Below, piece after piece: positions 11,167-23,070 of a DNA stretch of 64,000 bases (position 1 is the first letter of the stretch; the number at the start of each line of letters is the position of its first letter). Made by a program: the position numbers and the translations under genes. Below the pieces are notes generated by a model. The model searched no databases and had not been told where the DNA came from. It saw only the letters and a list, made by a program, of their open reading frames with translations. The stretch comes from Molossus alvarezi. Taxonomy: Eukaryota > Chordata > Mammalia > Chiroptera > Molossidae. Location: positions 6,076,001 to 6,140,000 of the forward strand of contig CM073899.1 of NCBI GenBank assembly GCA_037176705.1, read 5' to 3'.

Positions 11167-13035
11167 CGGCTGGAACTGCTGCTCTCTGGTGAGGTGTGAT
11201 GTCAGCTGGTACTGCTGAGGCTGCTACTCACACCTGCTCTTCCAGGTGTGCGTCAGTCAGTCTGGAGCACAGTTGACTCTTTGTGACGGTAAGTTTTATA
11301 AAGAACTGCTCACAGTAATAAGTTGTTCCGAATACAGATGCATATTTCAATGCATGTCTGTCTCCTCAAAGTGGGGAATTCATCACTGCTCATGGAACGT
11401 TTACAGAACTCAAGCAGTGGGAGGTGGTACCAACTTTCAGCTCAGCATTGCTTTGCAGCTGACTGATTTCCTGTTGTAGGTTATCAGGCACATCAGCTGG
11501 TTCCCCATTCAATAGTGTAGCAAAGATGTTCAATTCCATTTGTTTACTTTTCACATCCTTGAATCTCTCATTAAATGACTCAATTAGTTTCATATATTCA
11601 AGTGTCTTACAAGGCTTTTGTCCTTCCAGAGTGGGGAAATGCACCATGTTATTCTACTCGAATAGCACTTTCCACAGCCTTAATTTAGCTTCAAATGATT
11701 TCCCGTTTGAAAGCAGGGAGCTGAGAAGCTGGTTGGTCCCTGCAGCTTGATGTTCACCTTTGAGAAGTACTTAGTAATGTCCACCATGAAAGATAGGTCA
11801 CATAACCACTTGCTATCATTGAGTTCCCTGACAGGTTTCCCTTCATCTCCATGAACTGCCTGACTTCATCCCACAGTTTGTAAAACCTCATGAGCATGTT
11901 CCTGCCACTCAGCCACCACACTTCACAGTGATAAAGAAGATCACTGTACTGAGTCAAGATCATTCAGTAACTCCTTCAACTGGCGACTGTTACACCCTCT
12001 GCTTTTGACAAAATCTATGCATGACACTACTGCTGACATCACATTGTTGAGCCACAACCACTGTGCACAGAGACTTTCTTGGTGTGTGATGCAGTGGCAT
12101 AGAATTAAATCACTTGTATCAAGACTGAGATGATTTAGTTCTTTTTAAACAAATGCAATGAACCCTTTTTCTGAGCCAACCATAGCTAGAGCTCCATCTG
12201 TAGGAAGGCCACTTAACTTTTCAAATATTAGCTCAAGTTTTTCATTGATAAAACAAGTCTCTCAAACCAGTCCTCACCTCTCGTGGTGCCATGCATGGCT
12301 TCCGGGACAGCAGTTCCTCTCGCGTGTCAAACTCTGCAGTTAGCCCAAGAATGAAACAGCCAGGTGGGCAGTATTTGTTATGTCTGTTGTCTCAGCACAA
12401 GCCAAAGAGAAAAACTGGAAATCTGCAGAATCCTTCAGTGTTTTCTCAGTATCTTGTGTTGAGCCAGGAATCTGATCTGAGACAGTCTCCGAGACAAACT
12501 GACCCTCGGCAACAATGTTACTCTGTCTGTGCTAACAGCTGGGCAGCAGCCACCACGCACTCTCCACATCCTCCCTCTGCAGGGCCTCAGCTTCTTTGCT
12601 ATCAGCTCGCTCACTACATAGGTCGTCTGAATGACGTCTCTGTCACAACGAGGCCTTGTGCAAGTGGCTTGTTGTGATTCCAAACTCCACTGAAGAGCAT
12701 TGATTTTATCCAGACGCACTTGGCCTCCCAACGCACTGAGTTGAGCGTGTGTTGAGCTGTGATGAGGCTCCAGGTCGGCTTTTCTCATTACTGCTAACAC
12801 ATCGCACAAGCTAGGCCCACAGGTTTGCCTTTGACTTCAACAAAAAATAACATTTGTCCATTTCTCTTGGAAAGGTCAACACTTTGTATGTACTTTTCTT
12901 TGTAGTCACCGTTTGTAGGGTGTCACACCACTTAATTTTTAATAACCATCCAGTGTGTGTGTCACCAGCAACATGATTATTTTGCTTTGATCGCTCTTCT
13001 AATCCTGTGTCTTGGATTTGGAACATATTCAACGT
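11030..13035 (-). mobile_element. hAT transposon relic (Charlie-like)
   Basis: The left edge at 11030 reads CAGGGGTGGGGAACC, a typical hAT/Charlie terminal inverted repeat, followed by the 'ccaagggccatttggat' subterminal sequence. Transposase fragments lie on the minus strand, so 11030 is the transposon's 3' end. I could not find the matching inverted repeat or an 8-bp TSD on the far side (searched to about 14 kb); the 5' end is lost or too diverged. The boundary at 13035 is only where transposase similarity ends. Confidence 0.8.
11390..13032 (-). pseudogene. hAT-family transposase, broken
   Basis: Reading 13032 down to 11390, pieces match the hAT/Charlie8 transposase that in mammals was also fused into GTF2IRD2: an N-terminal FPREMDKCYFLLKSKANLW-like segment (12811-13032), a middle part with DRDVIQTTYVVSELIAKKL (12435-12809), a C-terminal YHCEVWWLSGRNMLMRFY part (11754-11963), and a LQLQSNAELK-like end (11390-11647). 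At least three frame shifts or stops separate them. The enzyme would have cut and pasted DNA via a DDE RNase H-like fold; it is inactive here. It is more likely a transposon copy than a GTF2IRD2 pseudogene, because a terminal repeat is present and no TFII-I repeats are seen. Confidence 0.8.
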
Positions 13036-14262
13036 TCATATCATGGACTCTTGAGGTCTTTTCTGTGTACTGTAATTTCCTTAATTTTCACCTGAGATCC
13101 AGTTTTTGTGAGGATTGTTGGTTGTGGACGTGTGGATAAAGGTTGGATTGGCGTCATTGTCTATGTGGACAAAGATGTCGACAACATCGTTGTGAATCAT
13201 TGGAGGCAAGGTCATCAATGTCGGGAGAAATCATCTCATCTCATCATCACCGGATCGCCGTAGTTTCTCCACAGTGTGTTGACACTTTCACAGTGTGGAC
13301 ACTCCCAGCCTGCCTGGCCCTCACTCTCCTCTGAGTCACCGCAACACAGGCAGATGGGCTGTGGGCAGCTGTTGAGAAACATACATGTCTGTCCCCTCAT
13401 GTACTCATAAGTGTCCTGTCTATCCCATAATAGATGTTCCTTGCTTGTCCCTCAAAATTTACGTTATTATTATGATTCACTTAATAAAAATTTATGTTGC
13501 TATGGGAAGAGCTCCCAGACGTATTGCACTTTGAGTCCCGCCTGCGGCGCATCGGCAGGGCCAGGCCACATGCTTCTGCGGGCTTACACAGCCATGGGCT
13601 CGCCGTCCCCACCCAAGTCATCAGCCATGACCCTTCCGTCTGCGTGAGCTGTCCTCAAGCCTTTGTCTTGCCCTTAAACCTCGGACCGAGGACAGTGTCT
13701 GAAAAGGCAAACTGCCATTGTTTGGGTAAAGGAAGGGGATTCTGGAGTCTCTGTGCCGCAGAGAAGTAAAATAATAGTGCCATTTAGCTGTTCCCAGATG
13801 TGAAGAGAGGAAATGAGGAGAGGAAATGACCTTAGAAGCAAAATGTCTTTCTTCTTTATCTTAAAAAAGGGGTGGAAATTTCCACCAAAATAATTACAGA
13901 GATAAAAATTTAAAGGCAAGTTTTAAAAGTGATTTAGTAATAATTTTTTAGTATTTATTTTTTGGATTCTAAGGCAAATTTCACCTCACAAATCAGTGAC
14001 AGACACAAAGAGCATATTTGTTATATGAACACAGGTGTGGTTGATAAAAAAAAGTCTTTTTCTTACTTTTGCCTTTAGAAGGTTGTCAATACATGACATT
14101 TTCCTTAATTTTCTCTCAAAATGGGATTAGTGCAAAAAAAATCTATTAGTAAAAATTAATGTGAAAGAAAATGTAACTTGTGAGTAGTTCTCAACCCTGT
14201 GTGTAACTTAATCATTTTATGTTCTTTTCCCATCTAGTGATATTATTATTTTTTTTCTTTTT
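13036..14262. other. Unassigned spacer
   Basis: About 1.2 kb with no recognised repeat or exon. A GC-richer patch (13490-13780) has overlapping open frames of up to 91 codons without family resemblance. The right part is AT-rich. Confidence 0.45.
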
Positions 14263-14278
14263 AAAAGATACTACATTT

Positions 14279-14481
14279 GCCCAGCCAGTGTGGCTCAGTG
14301 GTTGAGCATCGACCCATGCACCAAGAGGTCGCTAGTTTGATTCCCGGTCAGGGCACATGCCCAGGTTGTGGGCCTGATCCCCAGTGGGGGGCGTGCAGGA
14401 GGCGGCCAATTGATGTCCTGTCTCATCAATGTTTCTATCTTTCCCTCTCCCTTCCTCTCTCTCTAAAATCAATTACAAAAA
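14279..14481 (+). mobile_element. Ves SINE, older 'CAGTGTGGCTCAG' subfamily
   Basis: tRNA-related head with A box TGGCTCAGTGG and a B-box-like GATTCCCGGTCAGGG, then CCCAGGTTGTGGGC, a CT-rich region and an A tail with AAAATCAATTAC. The TSD AAAAGATACTACATTT (16 bp) occurs at 14263-14278 and 14482-14497. It lacks the TCCTCGGGTGAGGA tail hairpin of the other SINE group. Confidence 0.94.
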
Positions 14482-14497
14482 AAAAGATACTACATTT

Positions 14498-15929
14498 AAT
14501 TATCCTTAAACAATCTCAGATTTCAATATACTGGAAGCACTTTGAAAAAACAAGCATCTACCATAGATTATTCATTATGAGTCTTGTTGCATTTTAGATT
14601 AATGTTATAAATTTACCAATTGAAAATCAGGGAAACATTTATTCGAAAAATATTTTGTGTATATATTATGTCTATGTCAATAATAATAGCTCATACAATA
14701 ATTTATTTTTCAAAAGCAACTGATTTCAAAGGTAAGTAAATGTAAGTTCCTTTTAATTCAAAAATACTTGTTTTTACTTCGAAACTCTAAGCTTCTTTAT
14801 TTGTGTACGCTTTCTCCTAAAATATGCTCATTGAGTGAATTTATCTCATAAAGATAAGTCTTTTTCTATTCAACACTGGCATGTGTTTTGTGGAAAAACC
14901 AGGCTACATGGAAGTCACAAGAGTGCAAAATAGGAGAAGATAATGCTCATAGTTTCTTTGATATTATTTATTTTGATGTGGCATTTTAAATTCCGCAGGC
15001 CTGACTCATGGGAGGCCATGAATCAGAATACCTGTTTTCTTTTGACCCCACAAAGGTGTACTGATCTTGGGAAAATTGTTTGAGTCCCAGCCCCTGGGTT
15101 GCTTTTATTTTCTCAATCTATAAAATGAAGACTGAAACTACCAACTGTGCTGGGCCCTGCTGAATGTGAAGTACAATGATCAACAGCAATTTAGAAACAA
15201 CTTGTTCTATCTAAAATGACAGTTTAATACCACTGAGGATCCTGATGGTGAGCCCAGGACTTTCACTGAAGACCGTTTGCCTGTCTTGGGTATTTGTTCA
15301 TAATTTTACAAGTCATAGAAACATTGCAGTCTGGAGCATTTTAATTATTTCAATAAATAAAATATACATAAGAAGATATTTTAATTTAATAATACAAATT
15401 TTCCTACTAAAAAGAAGGGTGAACGAGTTTGTTCTTTCAATTATTTTAGGCACTAAAATATGTTTTTGTCTACAAAAATTGTAGAAAATATGCTATGAAA
15501 ATTATAGCAACATTGTAAAGAGAGGTGATGCAGAATGATGGTTTCCAGCTGCAGGAGAAAATTCTGTGCCACCTAACCAAGTGCACCTCTGATAAACAAA
15601 CTGTTTATCATGTGTCATACTGTAGATTATGGTGAAGGCAGCCCTCTGTATTTATTACTAGAAGAAAATTGTATTTGTTTCCATGTAATACTGATGCAAT
15701 TAGGAGCAATGCTCATGTAAAAAAAAAGATGGAGGGTGCAAAGATTGACTGTAGCGAAAGGCGTGCATCAAACAGTGACCCCTAGTTTCTGGTTAGTGTT
15801 GTATGACCTGTCTAAAGGCCTAAGGAAACTTACTTTTCTGCTCACAGTGATTTTACACTGCACTTATAAAAATGCAAAAGAAGCATACAAAATCCATGAA
15901 TGAGATTATAGTATGAGTGCATTCTGCTA
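14498..15929. other. AT-rich unassigned DNA beside the provirus
   Basis: No gene or RNA found. It contains a MIR-like patch at about 15055-15190. A 3' proviral LTR was looked for here and is absent. Confidence 0.5.
15055..15190 (+). repeat. MIR SINE fragment (probable)
   Basis: The sequence 'cttgggaaaattgtttgagtcccagcccc...ttattttctcaatctataaaatgaagact' follows the MIR core order (a 'tgtgaccttgggcaag..cctcatctgtaaaatg' pattern). Old and diverged. Confidence 0.55.
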
Positions 15930-17545
15930 AAACAGTCCTAGGGTGATTAGTATTAGGGGACCTGCAGCAGTGGATAAAAGTAGTTAGGCATGGGGACCAG
16001 TTATATAATCCCTCAAACCAGTTGTCACCGTTTTTTCTTTGTTCCCCTCTCTCTCAGTCTTTGTCTCACCATAGATAGGCTGTCTGTGGTAAAGCCAGAA
16101 TGACTGGCATAGAAACAGTAGGTGTCCTGTAGGGCCAGGCATAGTCCCCCTTGTTTTAGAAAGACTAAGTCAGGTCCTCGCCGGTTCTGGGGGACCACCT
16201 CTGCCAAGGAGTTTAATGAATTTTCTAATTGGGAGACTGACTTTTCTATATCTTGTACATCTAGATCTATTCGGTGACTTAGAGTTTTGAAGTTTTTGTC
16301 TCCAGTTATAAGGGCAGCAGTTCCCACCACAGTGGAGCCTGCCAACCCTGTGCCTACTAGGAGGGCACGAGGAGAGGGGCTCTTTTGGTCTGCTGCATCT
16401 GTAATCCAAAATGTTCCTGTCTACCTTCTCCAAAGTAGAAATAAACCTTTGGAATAACATGAGTTAGTACACAGAGGCCAACTTTAGTCATAGTGCGAGG
16501 GGTGATGCAGGGGGTGAGACCAGGAAACAAGCAAACCAAGTGCCTTCAGGGGTTGCTAGGAAAAAGGGGCCCTCGTCAGAGTCAGAGTCCTCGGGTTCTT
16601 CAACAGATACTATTCCTAGACAAGAGTCTTGATACACTGAGTTATGCACCTGGTAGCCCTTGGATATGAGACAAAGTCCCTGTCCTTGAAAGTCTCCCAA
16701 ACTTAGTTTTGGTTCTTGTCCCCAGCGACTACGAATCATGTTCCGTGTGATATTTTTGATGGAAGTATTTCTGATCTGATCTATAGAGGAGCCTATGGAT
16801 CCAATTGTCCTAATCCCCACATAATGAGAGGATGGATCTAGATAGAACCAACAATCTAAGGTGGCATTGGGGTTAGTCTGGTTTACAAATCTGTAGACAG
16901 CTTCAAGAGTGTCCAAAACAGGGGTAAGAACCAAGTTAGGGCCTATTGGCTTAGTAACATGCTTGCAGGGAGTCTTTTGGATGGTGAAAGTAGTGCTGGG
17001 ATCTCTGCCTGTTACAGACAGGTGCAGGCCCCAAGTCCCTCTGTCCGCCAAATGGGGTTATCTCAATTATTTACAGTTATTATGACAAGGTTGCAAATCC
17101 CTGATATTGTACATTTTTCTGGTGGGGACTGAATTTGACATAAAAGTTGAATATCTGGGTTTTGGGAGGTCCAGGAGGCCAAGGATTTACAACCCCAAGA
17201 AGTACAGTGATATTCATCTGGCCCCTGGTAGTCTGGGCTCCCCTCAGCAGAACAAATATAGTGCTGAGAGTGCCATATCCCTTTCTCTAAGGAGACGTGT
17301 CCACAACCGTAGGCTGGAATCCCTATATGTCCCCTATGTCTAATATTCCATTTTAGTCCCAAGAGGTTACACATATCGAATCAAAATCGGGGAGCCCCAT
17401 AAGCAGGGTAGGTAGAGATGTTTTGTCCATCAGTGGTTTGGGTGAGGGTCCAAATATGTTGGGTTGGCTGATGAGGATTTCCTTGAATTACAGTGGTCCC
17501 AATCAGGATAATTAGGATTGAGAGAGTTTTACCTTTAAGGGATCA
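15930..17545 (-). pseudogene. env: Proviral env (SU-TM), broken and 3'-truncated
   Basis: Env mediates receptor binding and fusion. The start overlaps the end of IN in another frame: a hydrophobic signal-like stretch (KTLSILIILIG) near 17.52 kb leads into SU. Stops occur near 17385 and 17063, with frame changes near 16488 and 16357. SU retains an EYHCTSWGC stretch and an N-glycosylation-rich C-terminal half. At the site of the usual CWLC thiol motif the copy reads CWFY. TM keeps a heptad region and the QNRRG...LCLAL block, but the CX6CC motif reads CX6YC. The membrane anchor is recognisable only after a frame shift near 15960, and similarity then ends. Confidence 0.85.
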
Positions 17546-20500
17546 TCTGTAGCATGGATGGTCCATCTCTCCGGTATCTGGTCAGGGTGTGCCTTCTTTA
17601 CTTGAGTATGATGAATCCAGAATTGGTGGCCTGTTGGAGGGGTGAGGCTTACTGGCAATGGTCCAGTCCATCTGGGTTCAAGAGAAGCAGGTTGAATTTT
17701 CTTGACCCAGACCCAATCACCTGGTTTAATATTGTGGGGGTCTGAATTACCTGGAAGAGAAGTCTTAGGAAGAGAATCCTTTATTATCTGATGATTTCTC
17801 TGTTGGATGAATTGCAGAGCCTGTAAGGACTTAAGAAGAGAATGATTATTCAATTCAACTAATGTCTCCTCCCCTGTCTTGGGGAGGAGAGGCAGAAGTC
17901 TCCCACACATTATTTCATAGGGAGACAGACCCTGAATATAAGGAGAACATCTAGTCCTTAGCAAGGCAAAAGGAAGGAGACTCGCTCAATCTTTGCCTGT
18001 CTCTAGTTTTAGTTTAGTGAGGGTTTCTTCTAATGTTCGATTCATCCTTTCCACCTGTTCTGAGCTTTGTGGTCTATATATACAGTGGAATTTTCAAGTT
18101 ATGTTTAAGATTTTAGCTACTGTTTGGGTAATTTGGATGATAAATGCCAGGCCATTGTCAGACCCCATTGCTAAGGGAAGGCCGAACCGGGGAACTATTT
18201 CTGAAATTAATTTTCAAGCAACTGTCTGAGCGCCGTCTCTGACTTGGTGGGGAAGGCTTCAGTCCATCCTGAAAATGTGTCTATAAAAACTAGGAGGTAC
18301 TTAAATCCAAATTTTCCCGCGATCACCTCAGTGAAGCTGACTTCCCATTGTTCCCCAGGCCCTTGTCCTCTGGTCTGTGTCCCGAGTGTCAGTTTTTCTT
18401 TTGGGGCCTGGTTCACTTGTGCACAGGTAGGGCATTGAGCTGTAATTTGTTTGGCATAGCGGTGGAGCTTAGGTTTATAATAGTCCCTCTGGAGAAGTTC
18501 AATTAGTTTAGTTACCCCTAGGTGGGTACTCTGGTGTGTCTTGTGGACGAGGTCCCATCACAGAGCCTCTGGCAGCAATATTCTGTGGCTGGGGAGTATA
18601 TACCATCCGGTGGTATCCAGTGTCCCACCTAAAACATTATTTAATTCTATTTCATCTTCAGAGTAGTTGGGGGCATTTGGAAGAAGCCTTGGGGGTGGTA
18701 CAGGTAAAATCTGAAGAGGCCCCACTGGTTTCAGGTCCACTTCTCTGGCAGTCTGGTCTGCGAATCCGTTACCCTGGGCTACGTGATCATCGTAGTCTGA
18801 TGCCCCTTACAGTGTATATCGGCTACTCTCTGGAGCAGCCATATAGCCCCTAATAGGGCTAAGATCTCAGGTTTGTTTTTAGTGTCCTTTCCCCCTGATG
18901 GCAAAAGGCCCCTCTCCTGGTATAGTGCCCTGTGGACATGGTCAGTGGTGAAGGCATACCTGCTATTGGTGTAGATGTTAACTTTGTTCTTACCCCATCA
19001 TAAAGCTTAGGTGAGGGCTATTAGTTCAGCCCTCTGGGAAGAGAGGTGCCATGGTCTAAGGCTTGGGCCCAAAGTACCTCATCGTGTGTGACCACCACAG
19101 CTCTGGCGTACCATGTTCCATCTGCCATGAAGCTGCTCCCGTCAGTGTATAGTTTGGCATCTGGATCAGCCCATGGTGTGTCCCTTAGATCAGCTCTGAG
19201 ATTGGTCAAAGAGCTGAGAATCTTCAGGCAGTCATGGATGGGTTCCTCTGGGTCAGCATCAGGGAATAGCATGGCAGGATTTAAGGCAGCAGTTTTCAGA
19301 AACTGAGTCATCAGAGGGTCTAAGAGCAGTACCTGGTATTGGGCAATCCTGGCATGGGACAGCCAATGCTCTGGTGGGCTCTGAAGGAGAGTCTCTACTG
19401 CATGAGGGGCTACAATTTGCAAGTCCTACCCCAAGGTTAGCTTTGATGCTTCTTTAGTTAGGATAGCCGTAGCTGCCACCACCCTCAAGCAATTTAGCCA
19501 TCCTGCTGCCATGGGGTCTAGTCATTTAGAGAGGTTGGCAACAGGGCACTTTCAAAGTCCCAAGGCCTGGGTGAGAATTCCCTTGGCAATGCCTCGGCCC
19601 TCAGAGACATATAGTTAGAAGGGCTTGGAGACATCAGGCAGAGCGTGCGCGGGTACACTGGTGAGGGCTTGCTTCAGGTTCTTAATAGCCTCTCTTCTAT
19701 TTCTGTCCAATTTAGGCCTTCTTCTGTGGGGTCGGGGGGTTGGAAGATGGACTTTTTTAAACTTTGTGTTAAACACTCTCAACCTTGTGTTAATGCATTC
19801 TCGGAATCCTAGCCTGGGAGGGAAACCTGGCCCACCCAGGTGTGTTGGGTACTTCATTTGCATGTGAAAAAGGATTTTTTATCTTTAGGCTTCAAGGTCT
19901 CTTCCCATAAAAAGCAAGAGACAAAGCTAGGGTGTATGCAGTAATGCCATCTCAAAGAAATAATTTACTTAATTTCACTTGTGACCTGGGGGTACCAATC
20001 TGCAAATAAATGGGACTACTTCCAGAGAACTGGAGCATTTTGATATCTTGCAAAGCTCCCCCTCACTCCAAGCAGTGTGTGCTTGTAGTTTCATTGCGTT
20101 GCACCAATCCCTGCAGGCCGAGAGATGGCAAGTCTTTCTTTGACCTGATGCTGGTATAGAGCAGCTTAGCAATCTCAGCAAACTTAGGGATCCAAAGCCG
20201 GCAATACCCGATGGTCCCAAGAAATTCATGAACTTGCTTTTTGCTTTGAGGCAGGGGAATATTTAAAATAGCTTCTATCTGGCTTGTAGAGAGGGATCGT
20301 TTTCCCCCTCTTAGTTCGTATCCTAGGTAGGTAGCATTCTCAGTACATAGTTGGGCTTGTTTAGCAGATACTCTGTATTCAAGACCACCTAGTTTTTTTA
20401 ATAGGTCCTTAGTGGCCATGTAACAGTTTGAGTCAGTTCTTGCATCCAGTAAGAGGTCATCTACGTATTGGAGAAGAACAACCTCAGGGTGCTCTTGTCT

Positions 20501-21509
20501 AAATTTAGAGAGGTCCTGATTGAGGCCCTCATCAAACAATGTGGAGGAGCTCTTAAACCCCTGGGGAAGCCAGGTCCAAGTCAATTGCCCTGAGAATTCT
20601 CCTTCGGGGTCTGTCCATTTAAAAGTAAAAAAAGGTTGGCCTACCTTGGCTAGAGGTAAGGAGAAGAAGGCATCTTTCAGGTCGAGGACAGTGTAGATTG
20701 TGTGGCTTGGTGGCAGGAGGCTGAGGAGGGTAAAGGGGTTTGGTACAGCTGGATGTATGGTCTTGACCCACTTATTTACCTCCCGGAGGTCCTGGACTGG
20801 TCAGAAGTCATCTGTCCCCTTGGATTGGCTTTTGTACCAACAGTAGAGGAGTGTTCCAAGCAGAGTGGCAAGGGACAAGGATCCCTGCTTCGTGGAGACG
20901 CCTAATGTGCTTTGTAATCCCATTTCGAGCTTTCAGATTAATCGAGTACTGGCGAATTCTCACTGGGGTAGCAGAAATGGTTAGCTGTACTATAATTGGA
21001 GGCTGATGGCTGGCCAGCCCTGGGGGGTTTGTCTCAGCCCAGACAGCGGGTATGGCTGCTTGAAGTTCCTAGAGTAGAGGGTTAGGCTGAGGAGGGACAA
21101 GTTCCTCAAAGAGGATGTATTCTTCAGAAAGATGACAAGAGAAGAGAATAGTGGTGGGTTGTGACCCAACAGAGAGCGTGGCAGAATCTCCATGAAAAGA
21201 GATAGTAGCTCGGAGCTTCTAAAGGAGGTCTCTGCACAGTAGGGGGTATGGGCAGTCCGGCATGACTAGGAAGGAGTGGGTGGTAGTCCCTTTCCTTAAA
21301 TGAGTTATTCTTACTTTAGTCTGTGGGTAAGATTTGGTCTTTCCAGTGGCCCCTTGGATTGGAGTTTTGTCTTTAGAAAGTGGTCCATCCATTTCTTAAA
21401 AGACTGAGAAAGTGGCCCCTGTGTCAACTAAAAATTTGACTGGTTTGCCCCTGACATTTGAAATTACCTTGGGCTCCCAGGGGCTCAGTTGAAAGGAGCC
21501 CCGGCCCCA
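17512..21509 (-). pseudogene. pol: Proviral pro-pol (PR, RT, RNase H, IN), broken
   Basis: The polyprotein made protease, reverse transcriptase, RNase H and integrase. PR shows the active-site VDTGAT block near 21.43 kb. RT holds the YVDD catalytic box at 20456-20467 in a clean open stretch (20584-20063). RNase H shows LYTDGSS near 19.14 kb. IN keeps its zinc-binding H-X3-H (about 18.53 kb) and C-X2-C (about 18.43 kb), and the later D (SDNG) and E ([10 protein letters not shown]) of the DDE triad. The first catalytic Asp is replaced by Ser (WEVSFTE, about 18.34 kb). The C-terminal GDWVWVKK region is open to the stop at 17512. Multiple stops and shifts divide the gene. Confidence 0.9.
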
Positions 21510-23070
21510 TCATTTAGCTTCCTCAAGGAGAATGGGGACCTTGTGATCTGGTTTATCATTTCTTTTAGGACAATCCTTTTTCCAATGACCCTTCTCTTTG
21601 CAATAGGCACATTGATCAAAGTCTAAGTTAGGCCTTTTTCCCCTGTTGTTATTCTGAACCTTTTTCTGGTTCCAATTTCTGGCATTTCTCTCTGGTTTAT
21701 TCCCTCCATTCATAGCTACCACCAAAATCTCTGCTACCTTCTTAGTTTGGGTTACATCTGGGTCATCACGGTTGTTGAATACTCGCTGAGCGATTTTGAC
21801 CGGTTTGCTTAAAACCTTCCCCTCAAATCCTTCTAATTTTTGTAGTTACTTTCTAATATCTGGGGCCAACTGAATGACAAAGGCAATATTAATTGCTCTC
21901 CTATTCTCGGGCTTCCGGGTCTATGGGGGTAAATAACTGGTAAGCTTCCATGAGACGCTCAGGAAGGCAGCAGGTGACTCACCTGGGCGCTGAGTAGTCT
22001 CGCTCAGGAAGGTAGCAAGTGACTCACCTGGGTGCTGAGTAGTCTCGCTCACCTTAGATAAATTAGTTGGCTTCTTGGCCGCTCCCCGGCCAAGAAGAGC
22101 CAGGCGATATTGTTCGAGAGCCTCCTTACCTCAATGAGCATTAGAGCTCTAGTCAGGTCTGGAGGTAAGCAACAGGTGACTAATTCGATCCAGGTCGGAG
22201 GTAGGAAGCCCGCCAGTCCCGTGGACAGTTTAGGCAGCCTCCCTGTATCCTGTCTCTCTTCAGAGGTGAGGAGGACCTGGAGGAGCTGCTGGCAGTCACC
22301 CCAGGTGGGCTGGTGGGGGTGGGAAACATTTGTAACAGAGAGGTTAGACCTTGGGATTTGTCAGAGGAAGAAGGGTTCCGTTGCTTCCAGCTGTAGAGAT
22401 CACTTGTAGAAAAGGGAACATGTACCATAAAAGGTCTTTGGGGATCCCCCCCAGGTGGAGGAGCAACCCGTCGGAGGGCAGAATAGTGGCCGATGGAGAG
22501 TCAGGGGCTGCAGCCTCTGCTACAGGCTGGTGAGGAGTTCCTCTGTGGGTGTGGGGGGCACTGAGAGGCTGAGCTTCCCCGGGGAATCGGCTGGGTATGG
22601 TGGCCTGGGTGTCCCTGTATAGGGGGGAGGCTCAGTAAGTAGAGGGTCCTCAGCTGGAGCCTGAAGGACAGGATAGAGATTCCTCCTAGGTGTAGAGGAA
22701 TTATCATCCTTCAGGGAAGGCTGAGTCTTGTCAAGAGAACAGTCCTTTTGTATTTCACAGGACACTGGCAATTCTTAAGATATTTAGGTTTATCATTAGT
22801 GATATCAATCCAGACATCTATATAGGGGGCCTGATCTGGGTGGCCAGGATTGCCGTATATTTACTGTTGAACCTTAAAAGCCAATTGCAAATCGAAGCTG
22901 CCTTCAGGTGGCCAATCAACCCCGAAGGTGGGCCAGTTGACTTGACAGAATTTCTGTAAGTCAAAGGGCGTTACTGTGGCCCCATACCCAGCAGCCCGTT
23001 TCTTAAAATCTTGGAAGTTATTAAGTACACATTGCAAAGGAGTTATAGGCATTGATGAAGAATGGCCCAT
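21510..23070 (-). pseudogene. gag: Proviral gag (MA-p12-CA-NC), broken
   Basis: Gag forms the virion core. The start is the ATG at 23068-23070, giving MGHSSS, a myristoylation-type N-terminus. MA is open to a stop near 22861 (WPTFGVDWPPEGSF is a typical MA stretch). The next region is proline-rich and holds PPPYTG (late-domain type) in 22520-22771. CA starts near 22.43 kb and carries frame breaks and a 45-bp tandem duplication in the major homology region (21956-22045). NC at 21570-21611 has one complete CCHC knuckle (C-X2-C-X4-H-X4-C). Gag ends in TGA (21510 region) with pro following in the same frame, the gammaretroviral readthrough layout, though UAG is the usual stop. A 29-codon in-frame upstream extension is noted in the findings. 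Confidence 0.88.
21956..22045 (-). repeat. 45-bp tandem duplication in gag CA
   Basis: Two adjacent 45-bp units, 21956-22000 and 22001-22045, differ at three positions, all C/T or G/A. 45 bp is 15 codons, so the repeat is in frame. It duplicates the TQRPGESPAAFL part of the capsid major homology region. Confidence 0.9.

Noticed and set aside
14500..15900. Possible 3' LTR of the provirus
   Set aside because: No TATA/AATAAA order and no resemblance to the 5'LTR start (TGTGTCGG) or U5; nothing supports an LTR here.
22501..22780. Proline-rich minus-strand frames as a separate gene
   Set aside because: Position and PPPY-type motif show these are the p12-like part of proviral gag.
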